NCBI RefSeq assembly: GCF_900108395.1
Contig: NZ_FNXE01000001.1
Coordinates: 102,487 to 166,486, forward strand
Direction: 5' to 3'
Origin: Paenimyroides marinum
GTDB lineage: Bacteria > Bacteroidota > Bacteroidia > Flavobacteriales > Flavobacteriaceae
DNA length: 64,000 nucleotides
Each line of letters begins with the position of its first letter. Within the stretch, counting starts at the first letter, position 1. The notes under the pieces are model-generated. The model was given only the letters and a program-made list of their open reading frames with translations, made no database searches and was not told where the DNA came from. A program made the translations under genes and the position numbers. Shown piece by piece: positions 16,509-26,217 of the stretch.

Positions 16509-16850
16509 TATCCATCTGTATGAAGATGTTTGTAAAACATCATAGATATAATCACCTTCTATCAATACCAAACAAACCAAATAAATGATCAGGAAGAACA
16601 TTGGGGCTACAATTGACCAGCGAAACGATGATTTCTCGCCTTCTAAGTGCATGAATGCCCACATAATGTAATAAGCTTTAACTATGGTAAGAATAATGAA
16701 TATCCAGTTTAAGTAACTTAAGCTTAAGAAATCGTGGTGAAATAAAACATCTGGTTTATCAATCCCCAAAAGTACTTCTACTATAGTAATTACAGATAGA
16801 ATTACGAATACTGTCCAAATTCTTTTTGTATTTGATGCGTGTGCTGCCAT
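16503..16850 (-). CDS. Cytochrome c oxidase subunit IV (CyoD/CtaF type)
   Basis: This 115-residue protein has three membrane helices and the family features VEVLLGI near helix 1-2 and AYYIMWAFMHLEGE before helix 3. It is the small fourth subunit of a bacterial heme-copper oxidase and supports complex stability. It is 19 bases downstream of the longer subunit III gene, in the same operon. Its stop codon lies in the 34-bp repeat. Confidence 0.9.
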   Translation of the reverse strand: MAAHASNTKRIWTVFVILSVITIVEVLLGIDKPDVLFHHDFLSLSYLNWIFIILTIVKAYYIMWAFMHLEGEKSSFRWSIVAPMFFLIIYLVCLVLIEGDYIYDVLQTSSYRWIF

Positions 16851-16869
16851 TTTTATTTTTTTTAACCAA

Positions 16870-17862
16870 TTATACTAAATAGAAGAATGTAAATACAAAC
16901 ACCCATACTAAATCTACAAAGTGCCAGTACAATCCAACTTTTTCAACCATTTCATAGCTTCTTCTTTTTTCGTAAGTGCCCAACAACACATTAAAGAAAA
17001 TAATAATGTTTAAAAGAACTCCTACCGAAACGTGGAATCCGTGGAAACCTGTTATGAAGAAAAATAAGTTTGCAAATGTTTTGTGACCGTATTCGTTACG
17101 AATTAAGTTAGCTCCTTCTACAACATATACAAAATCGTCGGCTCTTTTTAAACTCTCCTCGCGAGATAAAACCACTTTTTTGTGTTTGTTACCTTCTACG
17201 GTATATTGTGTTCTGATTAATACATCAGGATTTTTCTCTAAACCTGCTTTAATCTGGCTCATTGAAACCGATGTATCAGCACCACCTTTCATACTCCAAA
17301 CGCCTTTGCTTTTTGTTAAAACTGCATCTTCTCTAACAATAGATGTATCTGCAAAATCTGCTAAAGCCAAACGTTTTCCGTCTTTATCAACAAACTGTAA
17401 AATTTCGCCTCCTTTTGTTTCAACGGCACCGTAAGTTCCGGTGATGAAGTTTTTCCACTCCCAAGCCTGTGATCCAACGAAAACAAGTCCACCTACAATG
17501 GTTAATAACATATAAGTAGCTACCTTCTTTTGTTTCATTTGATGACCTGCATCTACCGCCAATACCATCGTTACCGATGAAAAGATCAAGATGAATGTCA
17601 TTAATGCCACATAATACATTGGTGCATTTACACCATGTAAAAACGGGAAGTGATTAAATACCTCATCGGCAATTGGCCAAGAATCCATAAACTTGAATCT
17701 TGTAAAACCGTAAGATGCAAGGAATCCGGCAAAAGTTAATGAATCTGATAAGATGAAATACCACATCATCATTTTTCCGTAGCTTGCTCCAAGAGGTTGA
17801 ATATCTTCTCCTCCGTTCCAAATTTTTTCTTTACTGGCTGCTGTAGTAACTGTCGCTCCCAT
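16870..17862 (-). CDS. Cytochrome c oxidase subunit III with a large soluble insertion
   Basis: This 330-residue protein is a subunit III of the heme-copper oxidase: YFILSDSLTFAGFLASY in the first retained helix, SQAWEWKNFI, then FFITGFHGFHVSVGVLL and the closing YWHFVDLVWVFVFTFFYLV. Between residues about 146 and 262, where homologues have a short loop, there is a hydrophilic insertion of roughly 115 residues (FVDKDGKRLALADF through NEYGHKTFAN). A second, ordinary subunit III gene lies upstream. A -7 element precedes this gene, so it can also be transcribed separately. Confidence 0.92.
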   Translation of the reverse strand: MGATVTTAASKEKIWNGGEDIQPLGASYGKMMMWYFILSDSLTFAGFLASYGFTRFKFMDSWPIADEVFNHFPFLHGVNAPMYYVALMTFILIFSSVTMVLAVDAGHQMKQKKVATYMLLTIVGGLVFVGSQAWEWKNFITGTYGAVETKGGEILQFVDKDGKRLALADFADTSIVREDAVLTKSKGVWSMKGGADTSVSMSQIKAGLEKNPDVLIRTQYTVEGNKHKKVVLSREESLKRADDFVYVVEGANLIRNEYGHKTFANLFFFITGFHGFHVSVGVLLNIIIFFNVLLGTYEKRRSYEMVEKVGLYWHFVDLVWVFVFTFFYLV

Positions 17863-17888
17863 AAAAAGTTTAAATGTTAAAAAGTTCC

Positions 17889-17896
17889 CAAATTTA
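17889..17896 (-). promoter_or_regulatory. -7 promoter element before subunit III (TAAATTTG)
   Basis: The minus strand reads TAAATTTG in the 66-base gap between the two subunit III genes, 26 bases before the ATG. Confidence 0.45.
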
Positions 17897-17928
17897 CATC
17901 TTTTTTCTTTTAAAGAAAAGTAAAAAGA

Positions 17929-18510
17929 TTATTTGTAAAAAGTAAAAAATAAAAACAAATACAACCACAAGAAACCAAGAAAGTGCCAAAACATCACACT
18001 TAACTCAATTCCAAGCGTTTGAGTTGCATTATATTTTTGTTTATAATGATTATAAATTACAATTAACAATGAAATTAGCCCCCCAATTAAATGGACAATG
18101 TGTACTAACACCACTATATATAAAAATGATGTGGTTATGGTACTGTAACTTCCCGTGAAATAATATCCGGCTGCAATTACCTGATTAAATCCTTGAAATT
18201 GCAGGGCCACGAACAACAAACCCAAAATTAACGTGGCAACTAACATTAATGTTGTTGTTGAACGGTTATTTTTTTTGATGGCTTTTTTTGCTAAATGAAA
18301 CGTTACACTGCTTAAAACAATTACAATGGTACTCCATAAAAACGCCTGTGGCAATTGAAAATCTTTCAACCAATCCGGGCGGCTTTTACTGATTACGTAA
18401 GCACTGGTTAATCCTGCAAAAATCATTACAATACTTGCCATACCAAAGATAAGCATGGTTTTATATGCTTTTGCTTTTTGTAATTGTTCTTTGTTTACTT
18501 CTACATTCAT
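17929..18510 (-). CDS. Cytochrome c oxidase subunit III (short paralogue)
   Basis: This 193-residue protein has five membrane helices and the subunit III landmarks LTSAYVISKSRPDWL, LPQAFLWSTIVIVLSS and VHIVHLIGGL, ending SVMFWHFLGFLWLYLFLFF. It is a normal-length subunit III beside the longer one at 16870. Its start overlaps the heme O synthase gene by one base, so the two are coupled. Confidence 0.9.
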   Translation of the reverse strand: MNVEVNKEQLQKAKAYKTMLIFGMASIVMIFAGLTSAYVISKSRPDWLKDFQLPQAFLWSTIVIVLSSVTFHLAKKAIKKNNRSTTTLMLVATLILGLLFVALQFQGFNQVIAAGYYFTGSYSTITTSFLYIVVLVHIVHLIGGLISLLIVIYNHYKQKYNATQTLGIELSVMFWHFLGFLWLYLFLFFTFYK

Positions 18511-19409
18511 TATCGTATGAATTTATCTAAAATGAAAATAATCTGTATTAATGTAATATAAGTTACGCTGATAAGCATCAATGTTTTAGCCGATTTATCG
18601 GTTTGCTTACGGTATAATTGTATTCCGCCATACAGCATCCACAATCCTGCAGCTAAAACTAAAACTGCTGCTATGGGCGATAAATATAAACGACCTGTAT
18701 AGCCTGTAGCCGGCAACAATGATGCTACGATCAACCAAATACAATATAAAATAACCTGTAATGCTGTTTTTTTATCTTTTTTACGGGTTGGCAACAAATA
18801 AAATCCGCCTTTTTCATAATCGTTATACAAGAACCAGCCCAATGCCCAAAAATGCGGAAATTGCCAAAAAAACTGAATTAAGAATAACATTCCCGCTTCT
18901 ATACCAAATTGATCGGTATGTGCCACCCAGCCCAGCATAAAAGGAATGGCACCAGGAAAGGCACCTACAAAAACGGCTAATGGCGTTAATGGTTTTAAAG
19001 GTGTATAAACACTGGTATATAAAAAGATTGAAATGGCTCCGAACATTGCTGTTTTAGGGCTAACAATGTAAAGAATTACCAATCCCACTAATGTTAAAAG
19101 CGATGCCAGTATAAAGGCACTGTTTGTAGAAATTCGTCCGGATGCCACAGGTCGTTTTTTAGTACGATCCATTTTTGCATCTAAATCTTTTTCGATGATT
19201 TGATTAAAAGCATTTGACGCACCCACCATACAATATCCGCCCACGGCAAGCATTAGCAAAACTTTGTAACTAATTTGCTGCCAATCTTCTACCGCCAATA
19301 AATATCCGGCTAAAGTTGAAAAAACCACACTAAAAGCCAAACCTGCCTTGGTTATGGTTTTAAACTCGGATATTACTGAAGTTTTCATTGTTGTTGAAGT
19401 TGCTTCCAA
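18510..19409 (-). CDS. ctaB: Heme O synthase (protoheme IX farnesyltransferase)
   Basis: This 299-residue UbiA-family enzyme adds a farnesyl group to protoheme IX to make heme O for the oxidase. It has the first aspartate-rich motif NAFNQIIEKDLDAKMDRTKK (about residues 65-84), followed by RPVASGRIS, and the second DYEKGGFYLLP. About eight or nine membrane helices are visible. It heads the minus-strand oxidase run in this window. Confidence 0.95.
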   Translation of the reverse strand: MEATSTTMKTSVISEFKTITKAGLAFSVVFSTLAGYLLAVEDWQQISYKVLLMLAVGGYCMVGASNAFNQIIEKDLDAKMDRTKKRPVASGRISTNSAFILASLLTLVGLVILYIVSPKTAMFGAISIFLYTSVYTPLKPLTPLAVFVGAFPGAIPFMLGWVAHTDQFGIEAGMLFLIQFFWQFPHFWALGWFLYNDYEKGGFYLLPTRKKDKKTALQVILYCIWLIVASLLPATGYTGRLYLSPIAAVLVLAAGLWMLYGGIQLYRKQTDKSAKTLMLISVTYITLIQIIFILDKFIR

Positions 19410-19516
19410 AATAACTTGTTTGTTAATGAAATTTGGTCTGCAAATATACTTTAAAAAAAAACTTAAAACTAACTATTTACTGTTTTATAGTGTTAAACAA
19501 AACTCAATATTCATTG

Positions 19517-20251
19517 TTATACCTTATTTACAGCGATAATTCCTTTTTGTGACGATGTTCCAATTCTTTTTACACCCATTTGCAAATAAAACAGTACTTG
19601 TTCTAAGGTTTTAATTCCGCCCGATGCTTTCACAGATAGAGGTGTGGCGTTTTCTAACATCAGCATTATTGCTCGCGGGGTTGCCCCGTTTGGTAAATTG
19701 TTCTCCGTTTTAAAAAATCCGGTAGACGATTTAATATACACATTAGCATAGTCGGTTTCTTTAAAATTACGAATCACCACATTTTTGATTAAAGAAGTAA
19801 GCTGAATGGTTTCTTTTTCAGATAAAGCTGCTGTTTCTATAATCCATTTCACCGCTTTATGATGATTTAAACACAATAACGTACATTCTTTTACCTGGTG
19901 TTGCACTAAATCTATCTCGCCCTTTTTAAAAGCCTGATAATTTATTACAAAATCTAACTCGTCAGCACCCTTTGAAATGGCTTGTTGAGCTTCTGACAGT
20001 TTTTCTTGCAAACTCGCCGTTCCTTCAGGAAAATCAATTACGGTTCCCACTAAAACGCTGCTTTTATTCTCTGTTAGAAACCGCCTGGCACTTTCAACAT
20101 ATTCCGGGCGAAGCATTACACATTTATAGTTGTTCTTTACAGCATCATGCAATAATTCTGTAACCACATCATTGTTTTGCTCTAATGTTATATGGGCTTG
20201 CTGTGGTGTTTTAAGATAGGTAGCATCTAAAAAACCGGTTACGTTTTTCAT
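19517..20251 (-). CDS. deoC: Deoxyribose-phosphate aldolase
   Basis: This 244-residue class I aldolase cleaves 2-deoxyribose 5-phosphate to glyceraldehyde 3-phosphate and acetaldehyde. The motifs are in order: DATYLKT, GTVIDFPEGTAS, ELDFVIN (catalytic Asp), YIKSSTGF (Schiff-base Lys), and VKASGGIKTLEQ (second Lys). The length is normal. It is not obviously in an operon with either neighbour. Confidence 0.95.
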   Translation of the reverse strand: MKNVTGFLDATYLKTPQQAHITLEQNNDVVTELLHDAVKNNYKCVMLRPEYVESARRFLTENKSSVLVGTVIDFPEGTASLQEKLSEAQQAISKGADELDFVINYQAFKKGEIDLVQHQVKECTLLCLNHHKAVKWIIETAALSEKETIQLTSLIKNVVIRNFKETDYANVYIKSSTGFFKTENNLPNGATPRAIMLMLENATPLSVKASGGIKTLEQVLFYLQMGVKRIGTSSQKGIIAVNKV

Positions 20252-20287
20252 TTTACTAAATTAAAGAAGCTGTATCAAACCTCTGAT

Positions 20288-22357
20288 TTATTTTACTTCA
20301 TAAATTACATAAACATATCCTATATATGTATCAAAAAGCGTTTTAAAAATGTAATAATAAGTTCCGCCAGGTAATTTTCTGTTATTTTTATCCTGCCCTT
20401 TCCATTGATCTATATAACCTTCACCGTGGTAATAAACTTCCATTCCGTAACGGTTGAATATTTTTAGCTCAATTAAATTAAAGATTTCAAGGTTAAACCC
20501 ATCGTTCATACCATCGCCATTTGGTGAAATTCCTTTAGGAACTATACAATCGTTTACTTGTAACTCAATAATATTATCGCACCACAAATCGCTTGTTCCA
20601 CTTGCTCTGATATAAATGATATACGGAAAACTTGGCGGCTGATAATTGGTTACATTTAAAATTTCGTTGATGTTGTTCTCTGCATCATTTTGTGTTTCAA
20701 AAAATTTCAGTTCGATCTCATCAACATAAGAAAACATTCGGGATAAAAGGATTTGTGCCAAGGTTAAATTTACTTCTAACGGTTTGTCTTTATAATTACA
20801 AATCATTAAAGGTTCTGTTAATTCGGTAAAGGGTTTCATTTGTGCTGTCAGCTTAAATGACGTTACATTGGCACAACCTGTTTCGTTATCTTCTACCCGA
20901 ACCCAGATCGTTTGCGAACTATGACTTTTCACATCATACGATTCAATATTTTTTATACTTTTTATACCCGCAGTTGCATCTTCTTTGCTTTCGTGAAAGG
21001 TAATGGTTACGTTACTGTTTGTGCTTGCCTGATTTATTTTTGAGGTCAAATCAAAAACCACCACTCCTGTTTCATCTTCATCACAAGCAGTCATATCGGT
21101 AGGTTTATTAACTTCGGGTCCCTCTATCAACTGTACCTTTTCAGTATCTTCATTATTGTTTTCATCTATTTCTATAACCGTTCCGGTTTGGGTTCCATCA
21201 TCATCAACACGGGCAGTTAATGTAAAATTATTATCTATGGTTTCGGGAATCGTTAAAGTAATGGTTCCTTTTTCAAATTCATTAATATCAATACTGCTTT
21301 TAGTTTGTGTTGTGCCCACCAAAACATCATCGGCATAGAATACTATGGGTACTTTTGCGACCAATCTTCCGGTTGAATTAGAATTATATACTGTGTAATC
21401 AACCTGTATTTTTCTGCTGTTACATTCTATGTCTACCTTATTAATTTCAATCGTAGCATCTGCAAAAAGGCTACTCAACGCAACCACTATATTGTTTATT
21501 ATTACCAAATCTTGCCCCGTTTTTACCTGAACGGTCATTGAAGTATCTCCTAATGAGAGTACATTTCCTATTTGAAAATAATCAAGATCCATATTCCACA
21601 GATTTGATGAATTGGTAAAAGTATTGGTACAGTTAAAAACATTGTTCGATGGATTTAAAGGCGGATTACTGATCAGCTTGCCGTTAATCCTTAACTCTTC
21701 GGATACCGCAATGTTTTCATCTCCTTCCCAAGCTAAAAAACCTACTTTTGCATTATTGAGATTGGTTACATCTAATCCGTTTAAAGTAATAGTCACCGTA
21801 GCTCCTGATCCGTCTGCTATCTGAAAACCTTCATACAAACTTACCACTCTGTTGGGCAAGGTTAAGTTTTCATAAATGATAACAATTGACCAACCAGCGT
21901 AATTACTACCTGTGGGGCAATAAGGGGGTATCACATTTGTTAAATCTAAATCGGATAGAGTATAGGTGCCATTTCCTGTAGCTTCAACAAGACTGGTTAC
22001 ATCAGCAAATGCACCAAAGAAAGGAAGATCAGTTTGCGATGCTGTTACCGTGAAGGTTCTTTGAGCAGTTATTGGTGTACCGTTTAATTGTACATTTAAA
22101 TCGGCTTCTGCCAAACTACCTGACCCCGACCAGTATAAAAACGCCCCCTGAATAGTATGTGGTGCGTTTATATTTAAGGCAGCACTTGATTGGGTTAAAA
22201 CCGTACATGGTCCGCCGGTTCCGTTAGCAACTGTATTCATTGTGTTGCCAATCATATAAAAATCATAGTTACCGGTGTATTGCTTAAACAACGTTACCTG
22301 TTGACTATGTGCTACAATACCCGATAAAAGGATGAAAATGCGTAGTATTTTTATCAT
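20288..22357 (-). CDS. T9SS cargo protein with type B C-terminal sorting domain
   Basis: This 689-residue secreted protein has a signal peptide (ending AHSQ), a repeat-rich N-terminal region (about 20-300, LYWSGSGSLAEADLNVQLNG, then SLYEGFQIADGSG), an adhesin-like middle, and the C-terminal type B sorting domain (about 600-689: PKGISPNGDGMNDGFNLEIF, then LKIFNRYGMEVY, then GGTYYYIFK). That domain directs export and attachment by the T9SS. It is a paralogue of the 497-residue protein at 22911. The extra length is mainly a section of about 150 residues (DMTACDEDETGVVVFDLTSK and on) absent from the paralogue. Confidence 0.9.
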   Translation of the reverse strand: MIKILRIFILLSGIVAHSQQVTLFKQYTGNYDFYMIGNTMNTVANGTGGPCTVLTQSSAALNINAPHTIQGAFLYWSGSGSLAEADLNVQLNGTPITAQRTFTVTASQTDLPFFGAFADVTSLVEATGNGTYTLSDLDLTNVIPPYCPTGSNYAGWSIVIIYENLTLPNRVVSLYEGFQIADGSGATVTITLNGLDVTNLNNAKVGFLAWEGDENIAVSEELRINGKLISNPPLNPSNNVFNCTNTFTNSSNLWNMDLDYFQIGNVLSLGDTSMTVQVKTGQDLVIINNIVVALSSLFADATIEINKVDIECNSRKIQVDYTVYNSNSTGRLVAKVPIVFYADDVLVGTTQTKSSIDINEFEKGTITLTIPETIDNNFTLTARVDDDGTQTGTVIEIDENNNEDTEKVQLIEGPEVNKPTDMTACDEDETGVVVFDLTSKINQASTNSNVTITFHESKEDATAGIKSIKNIESYDVKSHSSQTIWVRVEDNETGCANVTSFKLTAQMKPFTELTEPLMICNYKDKPLEVNLTLAQILLSRMFSYVDEIELKFFETQNDAENNINEILNVTNYQPPSFPYIIYIRASGTSDLWCDNIIELQVNDCIVPKGISPNGDGMNDGFNLEIFNLIELKIFNRYGMEVYYHGEGYIDQWKGQDKNNRKLPGGTYYYIFKTLFDTYIGYVYVIYEVK

Positions 22358-22404
22358 AACAAAAATAGTTTCAATAAAAATACAAAAAAAATAGTATTAA
22401 TCAG

Positions 22405-22908
22405 TTAATCAAATGAATACTCTTCATATTCTACATTATTTTGTTTTGTTAAATAGAGAATCTGTCCTGCACTTTGAACAATCAACGTATCTTTTGACTG
22501 ACCAAATTTATAAGGCAACCGATATTCTGCAATATTTTGCCAGTTATCCGTATTGAATTGATCTTCATATAAAGATTTAATGTAAAGATCCTCGTTATAC
22601 CAATAGAATCTTTGTTTAGCATTACAATAATACATTGGGTCATTATCTGATTTATTCAAAAACCTTAAATATTCATTGTCTAAGTAAAATATTTCATTAA
22701 TCCCTATTCTGGCAATACCGCCATTTGAGATAACAGGATCGTTATATTCCTTAGAATTATCTGGTTGATAAATCCCCTTCAATAACCAAAAACCTTTTAA
22801 CTCTTCAGATTTTGGTTTGTTTTTATAATCGTTTATAGTGTCTTCAATCTCATTATCACAACTAAAAAATAAAGTTGTAATTGCAAAAAATATTATTTTT
22901 TTCATCAT
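22405..22908 (-). CDS. Lipoprotein of unknown function between two T9SS cargo genes
   Basis: This 167-residue protein has a lipoprotein signal (ITTLFFSC) and a mature part rich in Tyr, Asn and Asp (KGFWLLKGIYQPDNS). The opening resembles small lipocalin-like lipoproteins, but I cannot name a family. It starts two bases after the stop of the cargo gene at 22911, so they are co-transcribed. Confidence 0.7.
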   Translation of the reverse strand: MMKKIIFFAITTLFFSCDNEIEDTINDYKNKPKSEELKGFWLLKGIYQPDNSKEYNDPVISNGGIARIGINEIFYLDNEYLRFLNKSDNDPMYYCNAKQRFYWYNEDLYIKSLYEDQFNTDNWQNIAEYRLPYKFGQSKDTLIVQSAGQILYLTKQNNVEYEEYSFD

Positions 22909-22910
22909 CG

Positions 22911-24404
22911 CTATAATTCTTTAATTAAATAGACATATCCTGAAAAAGTTTCGAAACGCGTTGTAAATACATAATAGTATGTTCCTGTTGGTAATTCACG
23001 TCCGTTTTTATCTTGTCCTGCCCATTGATTTGTATATCCTTTGCCAAACGTAAAAACTTCTGTTCCGTATCTGTTATAGATTCTTAATTCGTTTGGTTGA
23101 TATACACTAAGGTCAAAACCATCATTCATACCATCAAAATTAGCTGAAACTCCTTTTTGTATCGGACAATCTTTAACCAGATTTATATGCATTTGTGAAG
23201 TGTTGTTTTCTTCATCAATTTCATAGACAATTCCTTTTTTATTTCCCGTATCATCCACACTAACAACCAGATCAAACCGATAACCAAACTTTTTAGGAAT
23301 ATTTAATGTAACATTGTATGTAGCTTGCTGACCAATACCTATTTCCTCTTCTGTTTCTGTGGTTTCTATGAGTTCATCATCGATATAAAAGGCAACAGGA
23401 GTATTTGCTTTTAAAGGATGATTTCCTTTATAGTTTGCTACGATGTATTCTATGTCAACAATCTGCTGATAGCAATAATTTTGATAACTGTTTATAAAAG
23501 TTGTTGCATCAGGAAAAACACTGTACACAGAAAGGACAATTGTATTTATCAACACGACATCGGCAGCTGTTGTCATTTTAATATCTAATGACGTATCATC
23601 TACTTCCACAAAATCGCTTAATTCATAAAGATCCAAATCCATATTCCAAAGCTCTGTTGAACCTGTATATGTATTGGTTCCATTAAAGGCATTATTTGGT
23701 GGATTTAATGCATTTGACACTATTTTATTATTAATCCGTAGCTCTTCTCCTATGCTTAGATTTGCATCACCTTCCCAAGCTAGAAAAGCAATTTTTGAAT
23801 TAGCTGCATTCGTTATCCTGAATCCATCTAATAAGATATTAACCATTGGGTTACCTTCGTCAAGACTTTCAAATCCATCGTAAATGCCAACTAAATTATT
23901 TTCTATATCAGCATCATTATATACAACAACTACTGACCATCCAACATAATTACCTCCACAATACTTTGCAATATGCTTTCTCAAATCTAAGTCAGACAAG
24001 GTATATTCACCTCTTCCAAACTGTTTTACAATATTTGTAACATCAGCAAAAGCAGAAAAATAAGCATATTTTTTATCTATATCAAGATAAATATAATTGG
24101 TACGCTCTGATGTTACTTCTATACCATTAAGCTTTACATTTAAATCGGCTTCTTTTTCACTACCATTGCCTGACCAATACAAATAAGCAGCTACAACAGG
24201 TTTGTTTTCACTGAGATTTAACGGAGCAGATGATTCTGTTAACACCTCACAAGAGTTTGGATCCCCATTTGCTTGTTTGTTCAGCGTATTTCCCATCATG
24301 GTAAAATCGTAACTACCGTAAAACTGTTTATATAGAGTTACTTTTTGTGAATAACCTGAAAAACAAATAAGTAAAGTAAGGCAGTAAAGTATTTTTTTTG
24401 GCAT
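22911..24404 (-). CDS. T9SS cargo protein with type B sorting domain (shorter paralogue)
   Basis: This 497-residue protein has a signal peptide (CFSGYSQ) and the same N-terminal region as the 20288 gene product (YLYWSGNGSEKEADLNVKLNG closely matches). It ends in a type B sorting domain (IQKGVSANFDGMNDGFDLSV, LRIYNRYGTEVF, PTGTYYYVF). The two genes arose by duplication and one lost or gained a middle domain. The likely location is the cell surface; the ligand is unknown. Confidence 0.9.
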   Translation of the reverse strand: MPKKILYCLTLLICFSGYSQKVTLYKQFYGSYDFTMMGNTLNKQANGDPNSCEVLTESSAPLNLSENKPVVAAYLYWSGNGSEKEADLNVKLNGIEVTSERTNYIYLDIDKKYAYFSAFADVTNIVKQFGRGEYTLSDLDLRKHIAKYCGGNYVGWSVVVVYNDADIENNLVGIYDGFESLDEGNPMVNILLDGFRITNAANSKIAFLAWEGDANLSIGEELRINNKIVSNALNPPNNAFNGTNTYTGSTELWNMDLDLYELSDFVEVDDTSLDIKMTTAADVVLINTIVLSVYSVFPDATTFINSYQNYCYQQIVDIEYIVANYKGNHPLKANTPVAFYIDDELIETTETEEEIGIGQQATYNVTLNIPKKFGYRFDLVVSVDDTGNKKGIVYEIDEENNTSQMHINLVKDCPIQKGVSANFDGMNDGFDLSVYQPNELRIYNRYGTEVFTFGKGYTNQWAGQDKNGRELPTGTYYYVFTTRFETFSGYVYLIKEL

Positions 24405-24477
24405 TTTTAGTATATTTCAAAATTTATCGCAAAATATTAATTTTTACGGAATACTTACATAAAAACTTCTATTTTTA

Positions 24478-25488
24478 TTAAAATTCTTCTACCGTATATG
24501 CAATCAAAGTCTCAAAACGCTCTTTATCCTTTACAAAATCCATTTCTATTGGCAGATAATACAATTGTTTTTTAGGCAGTTGATTTTGCAAACGCATATA
24601 ATCTTTTTCTGTGGTAATGATTTTTCGTCCGTTTGCTTTTGCAACAATCTCCTTTAAATCCTGTGGGGTAAAAAAATGATGATCGGGAAAAGTAATTTGT
24701 CTTTCTACCGGACAGTTTAAATAATCGTAGAAATATTCAGGCTTGGCAATGCCGGCAACTGCAATAAAATCATCTTTTAAATCGTTTAGATCGATTTCTT
24801 CAACGGTGTTTGTAACGGAATGATGGTATTTTATACACGAAAAGAAAATATTGCTGTTTTCTATATTGATTTTATTCTTGATCTGTTCCATCTCCTTGTC
24901 CGACAAATCTTTGGGACATTTAGTAACAACTACAACATTTGCTCTTTTTACGCCCGACGTGCATTCGCGTAAATTTCCGGCAGGTAATACCAAATCATTA
25001 TAAAACAAGTCATTATAAGCGGTAAGCATAATATAAAAACCTGCTTTTATTTTTCGGTGCTGAAACGCATCGTCTAACAAAACCAATTCTGTTTTGGGCA
25101 GAAGCTCTAAAATTTTTGTCACACCTTCTACTCTATCTGCATTTACAGCTACATTTATTTGCTTGAATTTTGAATGGTATTGAAACGGTTCATCACCAAT
25201 TTCTTCTATCGTTGTAGTATCATTTGCTAAATAAAAACCTTTGCTTTTTCGTTTATAACCTCTGCTTAAAACGGCTAAATTATATTGATCTGATAATAAT
25301 CTTATCAAATATTCGACCATTGGGGTTTTTCCCGTGCCGCCAACCGATAAATTACCTACCGCAATAACAGGAATCTCAAAACCGGTTGATTTTTTAATAC
25401 CTTTATCGTACAACAAATTTCGCAAACTGGTTATGGCTGCATAAATCAACGAAAAAGGGAATAATATTTTGCGGAGGGTTTTCATCAT
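24478..25488 (-). CDS. lpxK: Tetraacyldisaccharide 4'-kinase
   Basis: This 336-residue enzyme phosphorylates the lipid A disaccharide at position 4'. It has an N-terminal membrane-associated helix, the P-loop VGNLSVGGTGKTPMVEYL (about residues 44-61), LSRGYKRKSKGF, LLDDAFQHRKIK and TTEKDYMRL. The length is as expected. Its start overlaps the upstream lipoprotein gene by four bases. Confidence 0.95.
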   Translation of the reverse strand: MMKTLRKILFPFSLIYAAITSLRNLLYDKGIKKSTGFEIPVIAVGNLSVGGTGKTPMVEYLIRLLSDQYNLAVLSRGYKRKSKGFYLANDTTTIEEIGDEPFQYHSKFKQINVAVNADRVEGVTKILELLPKTELVLLDDAFQHRKIKAGFYIMLTAYNDLFYNDLVLPAGNLRECTSGVKRANVVVVTKCPKDLSDKEMEQIKNKINIENSNIFFSCIKYHHSVTNTVEEIDLNDLKDDFIAVAGIAKPEYFYDYLNCPVERQITFPDHHFFTPQDLKEIVAKANGRKIITTEKDYMRLQNQLPKKQLYYLPIEMDFVKDKERFETLIAYTVEEF

Positions 25489-26144
25489 TCTGTTTTATAC
25501 ATACCTTTTAAACTAAACTTTTGTTGGTCAAAAATAGAATCATTAACTATAAAAAAATTTGATGTAGTTGTTTTATTTGTAACTGCTATTTTGGTTATGC
25601 GGGCATTTATCATTCTTTCATTATTAATTATAGTATCCCGATATACTCCTTCCGTAATTCTTCCGGTAAATCTATCATTGTGATGATTTTCAAATTCTAT
25701 TTCGAACTCATCAGTATCTTCGAAATCTTTAATTTTAAAATCCAAACTATCTTTATAATAGTTCAAATAAAAGATAGATACTTTTCTTTCGTTAGATTCA
25801 TCAGTTTTCAACTTTGAATATTCAGAATACATTTTAATTTTTGCTTTATAAACATGCTTCTTTTCTGTTGCAGAAACTTCTAAATCATAATATCTACTAT
25901 ATTTTTTACTTAATTTATCATCTACATAGACTTTAGTTTGATTAAATAAAGTATCTTTGGTTTTATCTTTTGGGATTAGTAACTCTAATAATTGATAGTT
26001 TTTATCCCTCCCTTTAATAGAATCATAATCAAACTTCACCCACTCAATGGTGTATTCATCAGAAAATTTTTCTGCAATAGTATCTTTTTCTTTTGTGCAA
26101 GAAATTAAAAAGACAACTAAAAAAACGAGTAAAAAGTGTTTCAT
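25485..26144 (-). CDS. Lipoprotein of unknown function upstream of lpxK
   Basis: This 219-residue protein has a lipoprotein signal (LVVFLISC) followed by an unusually charged, Asp/Lys/Tyr-rich mature chain with predicted beta strands (KKYSRYYDLEVSATEK). I recognise no family. It overlaps lpxK by four bases and shares a divergent promoter region with the Nif3 gene. Confidence 0.7.
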   Translation of the reverse strand: MKHFLLVFLVVFLISCTKEKDTIAEKFSDEYTIEWVKFDYDSIKGRDKNYQLLELLIPKDKTKDTLFNQTKVYVDDKLSKKYSRYYDLEVSATEKKHVYKAKIKMYSEYSKLKTDESNERKVSIFYLNYYKDSLDFKIKDFEDTDEFEIEFENHHNDRFTGRITEGVYRDTIINNERMINARITKIAVTNKTTTSNFFIVNDSIFDQQKFSLKGMYKTE

Positions 26145-26187
26145 TAATAAATATACTTAAAGATTCGTACGAAATTACGATTATTTT

Positions 26188-26195
26188 TATCTTTG
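26188..26195 (+). promoter_or_regulatory. -7 promoter element of the Nif3 gene (TATCTTTG)
   Basis: TATCTTTG matches TAnnTTTG and lies 22 bases before the GTG start at 26218. Confidence 0.55.
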
Positions 26196-26217
26196 AAAAA
26201 AGATTAAAAACAAAGTT

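Noticed and set aside
22360..22367. TATTTTTG on the minus strand directly before the T9SS cargo gene at 22357
   Set aside because: It ends only two bases before the ATG, which would put the transcription start inside the signal peptide; I treat it as chance in AT-rich DNA.
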